Source: Methanobacterium sp.
Lineage (GTDB): Archaea > Methanobacteriota > Methanobacteria > Methanobacteriales > Methanobacteriaceae
Assembly: GCA_019084405.1 (NCBI GenBank)
Contig: JAHRFX010000112.1
Location: forward strand, 1 to 7,907
Direction of reading: 5' to 3'
Length of the DNA stretch: 7,907 nucleotides
Position 1 is the stretch's first letter, and each line of letters opens with the position of its first letter. The notes under the pieces are model-generated. The model had not been told where the DNA came from. It did no database searches and saw only the letters and a program-made list of their open reading frames with translations. Positions 1 to 6,450 of this stretch are shown piece after piece. A program made the position numbers and the translations under genes.

Positions 1-55
1 CTAAAAAAATCTACTGTGCCTATGATAATAATTATAGAGAATATTTTCCAGTATA

Positions 56-64
56 TTTTTTTTT
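56..64 (+). terminator. T9 tract, possible end of an upstream transcript
   Basis: A run of nine T residues lies in the AT-rich leader before the first gene. Archaeal transcription often stops at such T tracts without a strong hairpin, so it may end a plus-strand transcript coming from outside the window. No convincing stem precedes it. The rest of positions 1-130 is AT-rich; TTATTTAAAAT near 79-89 is a weak TATA-box candidate for the pyruvyl transferase gene, but nothing fixes it. Confidence 0.25.
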
Positions 65-130
65 AAAATTATTTTTCTTATTTAAAATCCCTCTTTAATT
101 TGAAAACATAGGAGTTTCATGGAATAATGG

Positions 131-1333
131 ATGGAGATGGCACTTATAAACTCTAAAAATGATGCAGGGGAACATATTTTCATACTGGGCTACTATGGCT
201 GGAAAAATACCGGGGATGATGCCATGCTATATTCTCTTTTAAATATCCTGGATAAAATATACCCTTCCAGCATCTTCACCATCACCACCGGCTCAAAAAT
301 AAAGCTACCAGAATCCCTGGAAAAACGGATTACAGAAGTAGATCCCAATCAGCACTTATCCTTTTTTAAAGCATTGTTCCAGTCTTCCATCTATGTCTTA
401 GGAGGGGGCACTCATTTTTTTGACTACGGTACCCGGAGAATAAGAATACCCCGACTATTACAGCACCTTCTAATAACTGGAATCATGAAATTAAGGAGAA
501 AAAAATGCTATTTTCTGGGTATCGGGGTGGAAAAACCAAATAAATGGTGGGGGAAACTCTTAATAAAAAATACCTGCAAACTGGCTGATCTGATTGTGGT
601 CAGGGACTCCCTATCCGAGGAAGCCCTTCAGGATATGGGAGTGGGTACTAAAACCTGTCAGTCCTTTGATTTATCCCTACTATTGGTTGAAGATGGCCTG
701 AATAGGGGTCCCTCCACCAGGAGTGGTGATATAAAATCAAGACCATATTCTAATAAAGAGGATGAATCAATTACTGAATCTCCGGTAACCATGGGGGTAT
801 CTATATTGCCATTTTACCATATATACGACCCTCAAAATGAAAAGGATGATTTATTGGTAGAAAAAATAGCCTCGGCACTTAATAAATGGATGGCTGATAG
901 TCACCTGCACCACCTGAAACTCTTTATCTTCAATGGACAACCCCCTCATGATGACATCCACATTACCAATTCCCTGTTTGAATTACTGGACTTTAAAAAT
1001 AGGGTTAAAATCATCCCCTATAACCCGGACCCCCTGGATATACTTAATGAAATTTCCACCTGCAGCTCCTTTATAGGGATGAGGTATCACTCATGCCTAT
1101 TTGCCTTTATAAACCATCTGCCTCTTCTAATAATAGATTATGCTCCTAAAAACAGGGCCCTGGCCCGGGATGTGGGATTAAATAGCAAGGCATGTATTTC
1201 CTTAGAAGAGGTACTCTCCGGGGTGATGGATGAAAAAATACAGGAAATACAGCTTCATCCCCCTGATTTCCAGCCGTCTTTAAAATTTGTTGATGCCCAA
1301 AAAAAGGCCTTAAACTGGCTGAGGGTGCTTTGA
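131..1333 (+). CDS. Polysaccharide pyruvyl transferase family protein (CsaB-like)
   Basis: This 400-residue protein is a member of the polysaccharide pyruvyl transferase family, whose enzymes move a pyruvate ketal from phosphoenolpyruvate onto a sugar of a cell-surface polymer. The N-terminal GYYGWKNTGDDAML (20-33) matches the family's GYYGxxNxGDEA signature. GGG lies at 91-93, and GIGVE (130-134) and VVRDS (156-160) follow at the usual places. The C-terminal lobe carries MRYHS (317-321) and DYAPKN, the conserved R/H region thought to bind substrate. There is no signal peptide or membrane span, so it should act in the cytosol. A hydrophilic stretch (about 188-219) lies between the two lobes and looks like an inserted linker. 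ATG 131 is used; ATG 137 is also possible. AGGAG (110-114) is rather far from either, so the start is uncertain by two residues. The GT4 gene follows 125 nt later on the same strand. The acceptor sugar cannot be told. Confidence 0.85.
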   Translation: MEMALINSKNDAGEHIFILGYYGWKNTGDDAMLYSLLNILDKIYPSSIFTITTGSKIKLPESLEKRITEVDPNQHLSFFKALFQSSIYVLGGGTHFFDYGTRRIRIPRLLQHLLITGIMKLRRKKCYFLGIGVEKPNKWWGKLLIKNTCKLADLIVVRDSLSEEALQDMGVGTKTCQSFDLSLLLVEDGLNRGPSTRSGDIKSRPYSNKEDESITESPVTMGVSILPFYHIYDPQNEKDDLLVEKIASALNKWMADSHLHHLKLFIFNGQPPHDDIHITNSLFELLDFKNRVKIIPYNPDPLDILNEISTCSSFIGMRYHSCLFAFINHLPLLIIDYAPKNRALARDVGLNSKACISLEEVLSGVMDEKIQEIQLHPPDFQPSLKFVDAQKKALNWLRVL

Positions 1334-1448
1334 GTGAAATTAATCCTAATACACATTATAATTAAGAAGAAGGAACGGTTTCCAAATAACCTTAAAGGGG
1401 AGTTAAGTTAATCCAGTGCATACTCACTTGAATAAATATGATTAACCC

Positions 1449-1454
1449 GGTGAT
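1449..1454 (+). promoter_or_regulatory. Ribosome binding site GGTGAT
   Basis: GGTGAT is complementary to the expected archaeal 16S 3' end and sits exactly four nucleotides before ATG 1459. It selects that ATG over the ATG at 1455, which is in another frame. The same four-base spacing recurs at other genes of this window. Confidence 0.7.
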
Positions 1455-1458
1455 ATGA

Positions 1459-2634
1459 ATGAAGGTACTAAATGTGGTTATGCAGAACTACCTGGGCGGA
1501 CCTCAAATCCGGGTGATTTCTGTGGCAGAGAAACTAAAAAAAGAGGGAGTAAACACCATCCTGGGGTGTCCCTCTTCTTCTTCAGGCAGTACTAACTTCA
1601 GTAGCTATGCCTCAAGTGAGGGGTTCCTGGTTAATGAAATCTTTTTCCCTGGACCATCTAATTTCAATTCCGTAAAATCAATTTTAAAAAATATTTTATG
1701 GATAGTGACTATACCCTTAACGGTATTTCAATTCACACGCCTCATAAGGCGGGAGGAAGTAGACCTGGTTCATGTTAATGGTGTTCTAAATTTCCAGCCA
1801 GCTTTAGCCGCTTATCTTAGCCGAAAAAAGGTGGTGTGGCACCTCATGAGTTCCCTTTATCCCTCCTTTTTAATTTCCATGATGATGATACTGGTAAAAC
1901 CGGTAGCAGACCAGATAATTGTCATTGCCCACAGCCTGGGGGAGTACTATTTAGGGGAGGGTTTCAACTCCCGGAGCAATGTGCAGGTAATATATGAACC
2001 GGTGGACCAGGATAAATTCAACATAAACAATACACACCTGGAAAAAGAACATATATTAAAAGAGCTGGGTTTAGAGGAATCTAATTTTATAGGGGTATGT
2101 GTGGCCAATATAAATCCAGTTAAAGGTCACCGTTACCTTATAGAAGCCCTGCCCCAGGTACTGGAAAATAACCCTGATTTTAAATTGCTCCTGGTGGGTG
2201 ATGTTCCCTCCACCCAAAAAGAGTGCTATTTGCAGCTGGTAGAACTGATAGAAAAACTTGATTTAAAGGATTATATCTATTTTTTAGGTTCTCGTCAAGA
2301 CATACCCTCTATATTAGACATATCCCATCTTTTAATCCTACCTTCTATCGCGGAAGGCACACCCCTGGTGATACTGGAAGCCATGTGCATGGGTAAAGCA
2401 GTTATTGCCACGGATGTAGGGGCTGTAAAAGAGCAGATGATAGATCATAAAACCGGGTTTATCATAGCGCCGAAGGATCCTGTGGCCCTGAGTGAGAGTA
2501 TAATCCAGCTCATGGAAGATGAAACTCTCCGTAAAAAAATGGGTGAAAATGGATTAAAAGAGGTCCAGAAGTTTTACCTGGATAAATGTGTCAGTGCTCA
2601 TCTGGAGACCTATAAAAAAGCTTTAAATGATTAA
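1459..2634 (+). CDS. Glycosyltransferase family 4 protein (GT-B fold)
   Basis: This 391-residue protein is a GT4 retaining glycosyltransferase, which moves a sugar from a nucleotide-sugar donor to a growing glycan at the cytosolic face of the membrane. The N-terminal acceptor lobe begins with NYLGGPQIRV (10-19), holding the usual GGP loop. VDLVHVNG (101-108) and the HSLGEYY region near 158-164 are typical of this lobe. The donor lobe has VANINPVKGH (215-224) with the conserved lysine at 222. It also has the EX7E motif EGTPLVILE (glutamates 299 and 307), followed by the AVIATDVGAVKE segment typical of the family. Length is normal. A hydrophobic stretch near 77-91 and another near 136-150 may help membrane association but are not clear spans. 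It is probably co-oriented with the pyruvyl transferase, though a 125-nt gap leaves a shared transcript unproven. Donor and linkage cannot be told. Confidence 0.92.
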   Translation: MKVLNVVMQNYLGGPQIRVISVAEKLKKEGVNTILGCPSSSSGSTNFSSYASSEGFLVNEIFFPGPSNFNSVKSILKNILWIVTIPLTVFQFTRLIRREEVDLVHVNGVLNFQPALAAYLSRKKVVWHLMSSLYPSFLISMMMILVKPVADQIIVIAHSLGEYYLGEGFNSRSNVQVIYEPVDQDKFNINNTHLEKEHILKELGLEESNFIGVCVANINPVKGHRYLIEALPQVLENNPDFKLLLVGDVPSTQKECYLQLVELIEKLDLKDYIYFLGSRQDIPSILDISHLLILPSIAEGTPLVILEAMCMGKAVIATDVGAVKEQMIDHKTGFIIAPKDPVALSESIIQLMEDETLRKKMGENGLKEVQKFYLDKCVSAHLETYKKALND

Positions 2635-2641
2635 TACCGGG

Positions 2642-2663
2642 GTTTACCAGTAAAACTTTTTTT
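2642..2663 (+). terminator. Short hairpin plus T7, end of the GT4 transcript
   Basis: TTTAC-CA-GTAAA forms a small five-pair hairpin just after the GT4 stop codon, followed within three bases by seven T residues (2657-2663). A second T6 lies at 2691-2696. The spacer sits between convergent genes, where a terminator is expected. The T tract is the more reliable part, since the stem is weak. Confidence 0.5.
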
Positions 2664-2709
2664 AACAGGGAAAAAGAGGGTTAAATACAATTTTTTATAA
2701 ATTATTTCT

Positions 2710-2717
2710 AAAAAAAA
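2710..2717 (-). terminator. U8 tract ending the GT2 transcript
   Basis: Eight A residues on the plus strand give a U8 tract on the minus-strand transcript, starting about ten bases after the stop codon of the GT2 gene. This fits a T-tract archaeal terminator without a hairpin. Confidence 0.4.
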
Positions 2718-2727
2718 TAATAATACT

Positions 2728-3513
2728 TCATCTTTTAATTTTTTTCAGGGTTTCATATAGCCGGGGATGTTCATATAGATAGAAAATTGCATTGGATACA
2801 AAAAGGTTTCTAAAAAGAGTATAAAGCCCCAGAGCGCTATATCCATACTTTTTATATATTTTGTATCGTTCTAATAATATTTTAAATGTTTTTCGAGAGT
2901 GATTAGAGGAATGTATCCTTCGAGAGGCCAGGAAACCATTTGTTTTTTTAAAGGTGGTTAAGGTGGATAACCGTAAAAGCAGTTCAAAATCTTCACTGGC
3001 AAAAAGTTCCTCATTAAATAAACCAGCTTTTTCCAGGATTTCTTTTTCCACCATGATGGTGGAAAGACCAATATAGGTATCTTTTAACCATTTATCAAAA
3101 TCCCATTCCGGAACAGAAGCCTCAGTCAACAATTCACTTTTAGTATTTACCACCTGGAAGTCACAGTAGGTTAAACCAACCCCTGGTTCTTCCAGGACCT
3201 TTATCTGTTTTTCAATTTTTTCTGGATAAAAAAAGTCATCATCATCACAAAAAGCCACATAATCTCCGGATGATATTTTAATCCCCAGGTTACGGGTAGA
3301 AGAAATACCCTCATTTTTCTTGATTTTTACCGGTAAAAGCGAGGGGTATCCCTGGAATTTAGCAATTATTTTCCCGGCCTTTTTATCACCCTTAACATAT
3401 ATTACCACCACTTCACAGTGGGGATAGGTCTGGTTTAAAAGACTCTCCAGACACTCTTCTAAATAAATACGAGCTTTATAGACCGGTACAATGATACTTA
3501 CCTTTTTATCCAT
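2728..3513 (-). CDS. Glycosyltransferase family 2 protein (GT-A fold)
   Basis: This 261-residue protein is a GT2 family enzyme that would transfer a sugar from a nucleotide-sugar donor onto the glycan in the cytosol. KVSIIVPVYK starts at residue 4 and is the classic first strand. EGISSTRNLGIKISSGDYVAF leads into CDDDDFFYP, which holds the metal-binding DXD at about 90-93. EDFELLLRL near 174-182 supplies the usual ED motif. One thing is odd: where most GT2 enzymes have (V)DDGSxD after the second strand, this one has VVVIYVKGDKKAG (about 35-47), so the first aspartate pair is missing. The start at ATG 3513 is preferred over ATG 3528 because GGTCAT lies exactly four nucleotides before it and the protein then begins just before the first strand. 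The earlier ATG would add MKVIV and has no visible binding site. It stands alone on its strand, convergent with the GT4 gene. Confidence 0.88.
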   Translation of the reverse strand: MDKKVSIIVPVYKARIYLEECLESLLNQTYPHCEVVVIYVKGDKKAGKIIAKFQGYPSLLPVKIKKNEGISSTRNLGIKISSGDYVAFCDDDDFFYPEKIEKQIKVLEEPGVGLTYCDFQVVNTKSELLTEASVPEWDFDKWLKDTYIGLSTIMVEKEILEKAGLFNEELFASEDFELLLRLSTLTTFKKTNGFLASRRIHSSNHSRKTFKILLERYKIYKKYGYSALGLYTLFRNLFVSNAIFYLYEHPRLYETLKKIKR

Positions 3514-3813
3514 GACTATGACCTTCATTAATTGATATTGATTTTATAATTTGATAAATTAATATTTTAAACCATTAAATATTTTATTTGGATTCTATTT
3601 GTTTGATTTAAATTAATTATATGCTGGTTTAATGGGGATGGAGCTTAATCCGATTCCTTTTATTCACTGTAGTTAAATTAATAAGTTCCGGTGGATTTAA
3701 ATATACTATAGTCTCCGGGATATTTTAAATCATTACTTCAGGTAAAATTATATTAAGCCCCTGGAGTTCTAAATAAGGTAATATCTGATTTAAAAAGTTT
3801 TTATCTCATGAAA

Positions 3814-3824
3814 TAATATATTTA
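3814..3824 (+). promoter_or_regulatory. Possible TATA box upstream of the small ORF and epimerase
   Basis: AATATATTTAT resembles the TTTATATA-type box of methanogen promoters and lies about 30 nt before the GGTAAT site of the small ORF. The whole spacer is AT-rich, so chance occurrence is likely and no BRE element is clear. Confidence 0.2.
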
Positions 3825-3851
3825 TGTTGTGAGGAAAAGCTGGTAATTAAG

Positions 3852-3938
3852 ATGGATATAGATACCGGTTGTAATTTATGGTTATACCGCTTCTGGAAGG
3901 TTAAATTACAGATTTTAAAGGATCACTATATTAAATAA
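3852..3938 (+). CDS. Possible small protein of 28 residues
   Basis: An ATG frame of 28 codons begins MDIDTGCNLW and ends KDHYIK. It is rich in aromatic and basic residues (three Trp/Phe in WLYRFW) and has one cysteine. The reason to list it is its ribosome binding site: GGTAAT (3842-3847) followed by exactly four bases and then ATG, the same arrangement as the acyltransferase gene of this window. It precedes the epimerase on the same strand by 70 nt, so it could be a leader peptide or the first cistron of that transcript. I do not recognise it. It has no family match I can recall, and a frame this short could be chance. The 9-bp inverted repeat at 3870-3910 lies inside it. Confidence 0.25.
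   Translation: MDIDTGCNLWLYRFWKVKLQILKDHYIK
3870..3910. repeat. 9-bp perfect inverted repeat with 23-nt loop
   Basis: TGTAATTTA (3870-3878) and TAAATTACA (3902-3910) are exact reverse complements separated by 23 nt, extendable by one G-T pair. It could be an RNA stem or an operator-like site in the spacer before the epimerase. AT-rich sequence makes chance repeats common. Confidence 0.35.
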
Positions 3939-4008
3939 AAATTTATCCAGTTAAATTTAAAAGATTTAATTTCCAATAAAATGTTATTCCAAAAATGGGG
4001 TTGATAAA

Positions 4009-4929
4009 ATAAAGAATAAGAAAATCGCAGTTACAGGAGGCCTGGGTTTTATAGGTTCTCATCTAGTAGAAGAGCTTTGCACTGATAACCTGGTGGTGGT
4101 GGTGGATAATGAATCCACTGGAAGTATGGATAATATAAAACACCTGAGGGATGGATTCATTGACCTGGATTTAGGGGATATCAATGAAATTGATCTGGAG
4201 GCCACCTTTGATGGCTGTGATTATGTTTTTCACGAGGCGGCATTACCCAGTGTTCCTCGGAGTATAAAAGACCCCTTAAAATCCAATGAAGCCAATGTCA
4301 CCGGTACTCTGAAGGTTCTAATTTCAGCACGTGATGCCGGAGTAAAAAAGGTGGTATTTGCTTCATCATCTTCAGTATATGGAGACACTCCTATTTTACC
4401 TAAAGTAGAGGATATGCCAGTTAATCCTAAATCCCCTTATGCTGTGACCAAGGCCACCGGGGAATATTACTGTAAAGTTTTTGAAGAAGTATATGGCTTG
4501 AAAACAGCATCTTTAAGGTACTTCAATGTATTTGGCCCCAGACAGGATCCGGAATCCCAGTATGCAGCGGTAATACCTAAATTCATGCAGAGAATGTTGA
4601 AAGGTGAAAAACCAGTTATATTCGGAGATGGGGAACAGAGCCGGGATTTCACATTTGTTAAAAATGTGGTTCAAGCTAATATTTTAGCTGCCCAATCTAA
4701 TAAAGGAGGGGTTTTTAATGTGGCCTGTGGTCGTAGATTCACCCTCAACCAGCTGGTGGAATACTTAAATGAAATACTAAATACTGCTCTGGAAGTAGAA
4801 TATGCTGAACCCCGGAGTGGAGATATTAAACATTCCCTGGCCGATATTGAAAGGGCCCGTTCCCTGGGATACAATCCTCAGGGTGATTTTAAAGAGGAAT
4901 TAAAACAAACTGCAGAGCAATTCTTATAA
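4009..4929 (+). CDS. NAD-dependent nucleotide-sugar 4-epimerase (WbpP/TviC/GalE-like), non-standard start
   Basis: This short-chain dehydrogenase-type epimerase inverts C4 of a UDP-sugar, probably UDP-GlcNAc/UDP-GalNAc or their uronic acids, in the cytosol. From position 4009 it would be 306 residues, the usual family length. It would start MKNKKIAVTGGLGFIGSHL (if ATA is read as Met), with the NAD-binding GxxGxxG at 10-16. SSSSVYGD supplies the catalytic serine (about 120), and YAVTK holds the catalytic Tyr144 and Lys148. RYFNVFGPRQDP and RSGDIKHSLADI are typical of the WbpP/TviC branch. The first standard start in this frame is GTG 4093, which would remove the whole NAD-binding motif and cannot give a working enzyme. 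ATA 4009 is preceded by GGTTGAT three bases upstream, a near-copy of the GGTGAT site. The alternative is a one-base loss in the A4 run (4006-4009) that once joined ATG 3995 to this frame. The 5' end is therefore inferred, while the rest of the gene is secure. Confidence 0.85.
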   Translation: MKNKKIAVTGGLGFIGSHLVEELCTDNLVVVVDNESTGSMDNIKHLRDGFIDLDLGDINEIDLEATFDGCDYVFHEAALPSVPRSIKDPLKSNEANVTGTLKVLISARDAGVKKVVFASSSSVYGDTPILPKVEDMPVNPKSPYAVTKATGEYYCKVFEEVYGLKTASLRYFNVFGPRQDPESQYAAVIPKFMQRMLKGEKPVIFGDGEQSRDFTFVKNVVQANILAAQSNKGGVFNVACGRRFTLNQLVEYLNEILNTALEVEYAEPRSGDIKHSLADIERARSLGYNPQGDFKEELKQTAEQFL

Positions 4930-4941
4930 AAAAATTTGATG

Positions 4942-4992
4942 TTTGAGTTAAGATTTTATTTAACTCAAAATTTTATTAAATACTTTTTTTTT
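4942..4992 (+). terminator. Intrinsic terminator hairpin after the epimerase
   Basis: TTTGAGTTAA (4942-4951) and TTAACTCAAA (4960-4969) form a perfect ten-pair stem with an eight-base loop, extendable by one inner G-T pair. T4 follows directly, and a T9 tract follows at 4984-4992. It lies just downstream of the epimerase stop codon, between convergent genes. Confidence 0.65.
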
Positions 4993-5062
4993 GATAGGGT
5001 TTACAGGGCCTAAAATTTTTAATTAATCTCACCCGACATATTTTTAATAATCAATTAACTTT

Positions 5063-5068
5063 AAAAAA
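5063..5068 (-). terminator. U6 tract after the dehydrogenase
   Basis: Six A residues on the plus strand give a U6 tract in the minus-strand transcript about ten bases after the dehydrogenase stop codon. The ten-pair hairpin at 4942-4969 is symmetrical and could also help stop this transcript farther on. Confidence 0.3.
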
Positions 5069-5077
5069 CATTTTTTT

Positions 5078-6415
5078 TTAATGATTAACGGCCCCTACTC
5101 CCCGGTAGCAAAATCCATGGGATTTAACTTCCACCGGGTCATATATTCTACGGCCATCAATGCATATTGGTAGTTTCATTAATTTTTTTATCCGCTCCCA
5201 ATCCAGGTTTTTAAAATCATCATGGGCAGTAACCAGTACCAGGGCATGGGCATCCTCCAGGGCGGTGTATAGATTTTTTTCCATACCTTCCTGATAATCC
5301 TCTGAAATATAGGGATCAACCACACTTACCCGGGCATTTTTACTTTGCAATTTATGTATCAACTGATTGGCTGGGGACTCCCGGGGATCACCTACATTTT
5401 CTTTATAGGATAAACCTAAAATCACGATTTTAGAATTATTAACTGCCCTTTCATGGTCATTCAGGGCATCGGCGGTGAGGTGGTAGAGATGGGTGGGCAT
5501 GTGGTCATTTATGGTCCGACCTGCGGCAATAACCTTGGAGTGGTAACCCACTTCCTGGGCCTTTTTAACCAGGTAATAGGGATCAACTGGTAGACAGTGA
5601 CCCCCCACCCCTGCTCCGGGATAGTACTTATTGAAGTTCCACTTGGTACTGGCCCCTTCAATGACCTCCATAATATCAATATCCAGCCTTTCAAAGATCA
5701 TGGCCAATTCATTCATAAGAGCAATGTTTAAATCCCGCTGGGTGTTTTCAATCACCTTGGCGGCTTCTGCGGTTTTAATATTACTTAAAATCTTCACATC
5801 TTGCTGAATAATACTCTGGTAGAGTTTCTGGGTGACCTGGCCCCAGTAATCATTTATAGCCCCTAAAACCCGGGAAACATGCTGTATATCATGTTCGCTA
5901 TCTCCTGGATTATAACGCTCGGGACAGTAACTCAAACCAAAATCATCCCCTGCTTTTAAACCACCAGCTTCCAGTAATGGTTGTAAAGTTTCCTCAGTAA
6001 CCCCCGGGTAAACCGTGGACTCCAGAATAACCAGTTTTCCACTATTCAGGCCCTGGGCTACTTCTTCACCAGCAGATATGATGTAGGATAAATCCGGGTC
6101 CTTGGAAGGGGTAACTGGAGTGGGTACAATGAGTATGATGATATCTGCATCACCACTAGCCTGCACCGTATCGGTGGTGGCATGCAACTTATGGTTATCC
6201 ACCACTTTTTTTAAGCGATCATCCAGATTAAGCTCTCCAATGGTGGATATACCCTGGTTGGTGAGCCTTACCTTTTCCTGGTTTTTATCCACACCAATAA
6301 CTTCATATCCTTCTTCTGCAAAGAATATAGCGGTGGGAAGACCCACATAACCCAGTCCCACGATACAAATCCGGGCTTTTTTATTTTCAACTTTTTTTAA
6401 CATGCTTTCTTCCAA
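5078..6415 (-). CDS. Nucleotide-sugar 6-dehydrogenase (UDP-GlcNAc/UDP-ManNAc dehydrogenase type)
   Basis: This protein (445 residues) belongs to the UDP-glucose/GDP-mannose dehydrogenase family, which oxidises the C6 hydroxyl of a UDP-sugar to a carboxylate in two NAD-dependent steps. The Rossmann motif in IVGLGYVGLP has its glycines near 20, 22 and 25. Then come ESTVYPGVTEE, YCPERYNPGD, the helix AEAAKVIENTQRDLNIALMNE with the conserved lysine near 220, and GGHCLPVDPYYL with the catalytic Cys near 274. LGLSYKENVGDPRESPA marks the C-terminal UDP-binding domain. The TQRDLNIALMNE and CPERxNPGD forms resemble the WecC/WbpA/TviB branch acting on N-acetylhexosamines rather than UDP-glucose. TTG 6415 is chosen because GGTGAT ends exactly four bases upstream. 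ATG 6403 is the main alternative (441 residues). GTG 6424 lies inside the binding site and is unlikely. It follows the acyltransferase gene by 35 nt on the same strand, so the two probably share a transcript. Confidence 0.92.
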   Translation of the reverse strand: MEESMLKKVENKKARICIVGLGYVGLPTAIFFAEEGYEVIGVDKNQEKVRLTNQGISTIGELNLDDRLKKVVDNHKLHATTDTVQASGDADIIILIVPTPVTPSKDPDLSYIISAGEEVAQGLNSGKLVILESTVYPGVTEETLQPLLEAGGLKAGDDFGLSYCPERYNPGDSEHDIQHVSRVLGAINDYWGQVTQKLYQSIIQQDVKILSNIKTAEAAKVIENTQRDLNIALMNELAMIFERLDIDIMEVIEGASTKWNFNKYYPGAGVGGHCLPVDPYYLVKKAQEVGYHSKVIAAGRTINDHMPTHLYHLTADALNDHERAVNNSKIVILGLSYKENVGDPRESPANQLIHKLQSKNARVSVVDPYISEDYQEGMEKNLYTALEDAHALVLVTAHDDFKNLDWERIKKLMKLPICIDGRRIYDPVEVKSHGFCYRGVGAVNH

Positions 6416-6419
6416 AAAA

Positions 6420-6425
6420 ATCACC
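6420..6425 (-). promoter_or_regulatory. Ribosome binding site GGTGAT deciding the dehydrogenase start
   Basis: On the minus strand GGTGAT is followed by four T residues and then TTG 6415. The spacing is the same as at the GT4 gene. This favours the TTG start over ATG 6403 and rules against GTG 6424, which is part of the site itself. Confidence 0.55.
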
Positions 6426-6450
6426 TGTAATCATAAATATATATCCTGAT

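Larger units (their letters stand above)
3514..4008. other. Long AT-rich spacer between divergent GT2 and epimerase genes
   Basis: About 495 nt lie between the start of the GT2 gene and the apparent start of the epimerase. The spacer must hold promoters for both directions. Candidate plus-strand TATA elements are AATATATTTAT (3814-3824) and TATATTAA (3927-3934), neither provable by eye. It also holds a 28-codon ORF (3852-3938), a 9-bp inverted repeat (3870-3910) and a weaker imperfect AT-rich inverted repeat (3694-3704 with 3720-3731). I see no tRNA, no tandem repeat and no decayed gene. Confidence 0.5.

Noticed and set aside
1334..1411. 25-codon GTG frame directly after the pyruvyl transferase stop
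   Set aside because: The predicted peptide is of low complexity (Ile/Lys-rich) and has no ribosome binding site of the local type. Frames of this length are common by chance.
3694..3731. Imperfect inverted repeat GATTTAAATAT with ATATTTTAAATC
   Set aside because: It consists almost entirely of A and T, needs a bulge and sits in very AT-rich sequence, so it is expected by chance.
3981..4004. Seven-codon ORF just before the epimerase
   Set aside because: It is too short and has no binding site. It is only mentioned as a possible coupling element in the epimerase start finding.
4467..4874. Two minus-strand frames (4467-4652 and 4671-4874) opposite the epimerase
   Set aside because: They are antisense shadows of a well-supported gene, with no family motifs.
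4093..4929. Epimerase starting at GTG 4093 (278 residues)
   Set aside because: This start removes the GxxGxxG NAD-binding segment, which is clearly encoded in the same frame at 4036-4056, and no binding site precedes it. The longer gene from about 4009 is reported instead.
5509..6350. Frames at 5509-5694 (minus) and 6102-6350 (plus) within the dehydrogenase gene
   Set aside because: They overlap a secure conserved gene in other frames and show no recognisable motif.
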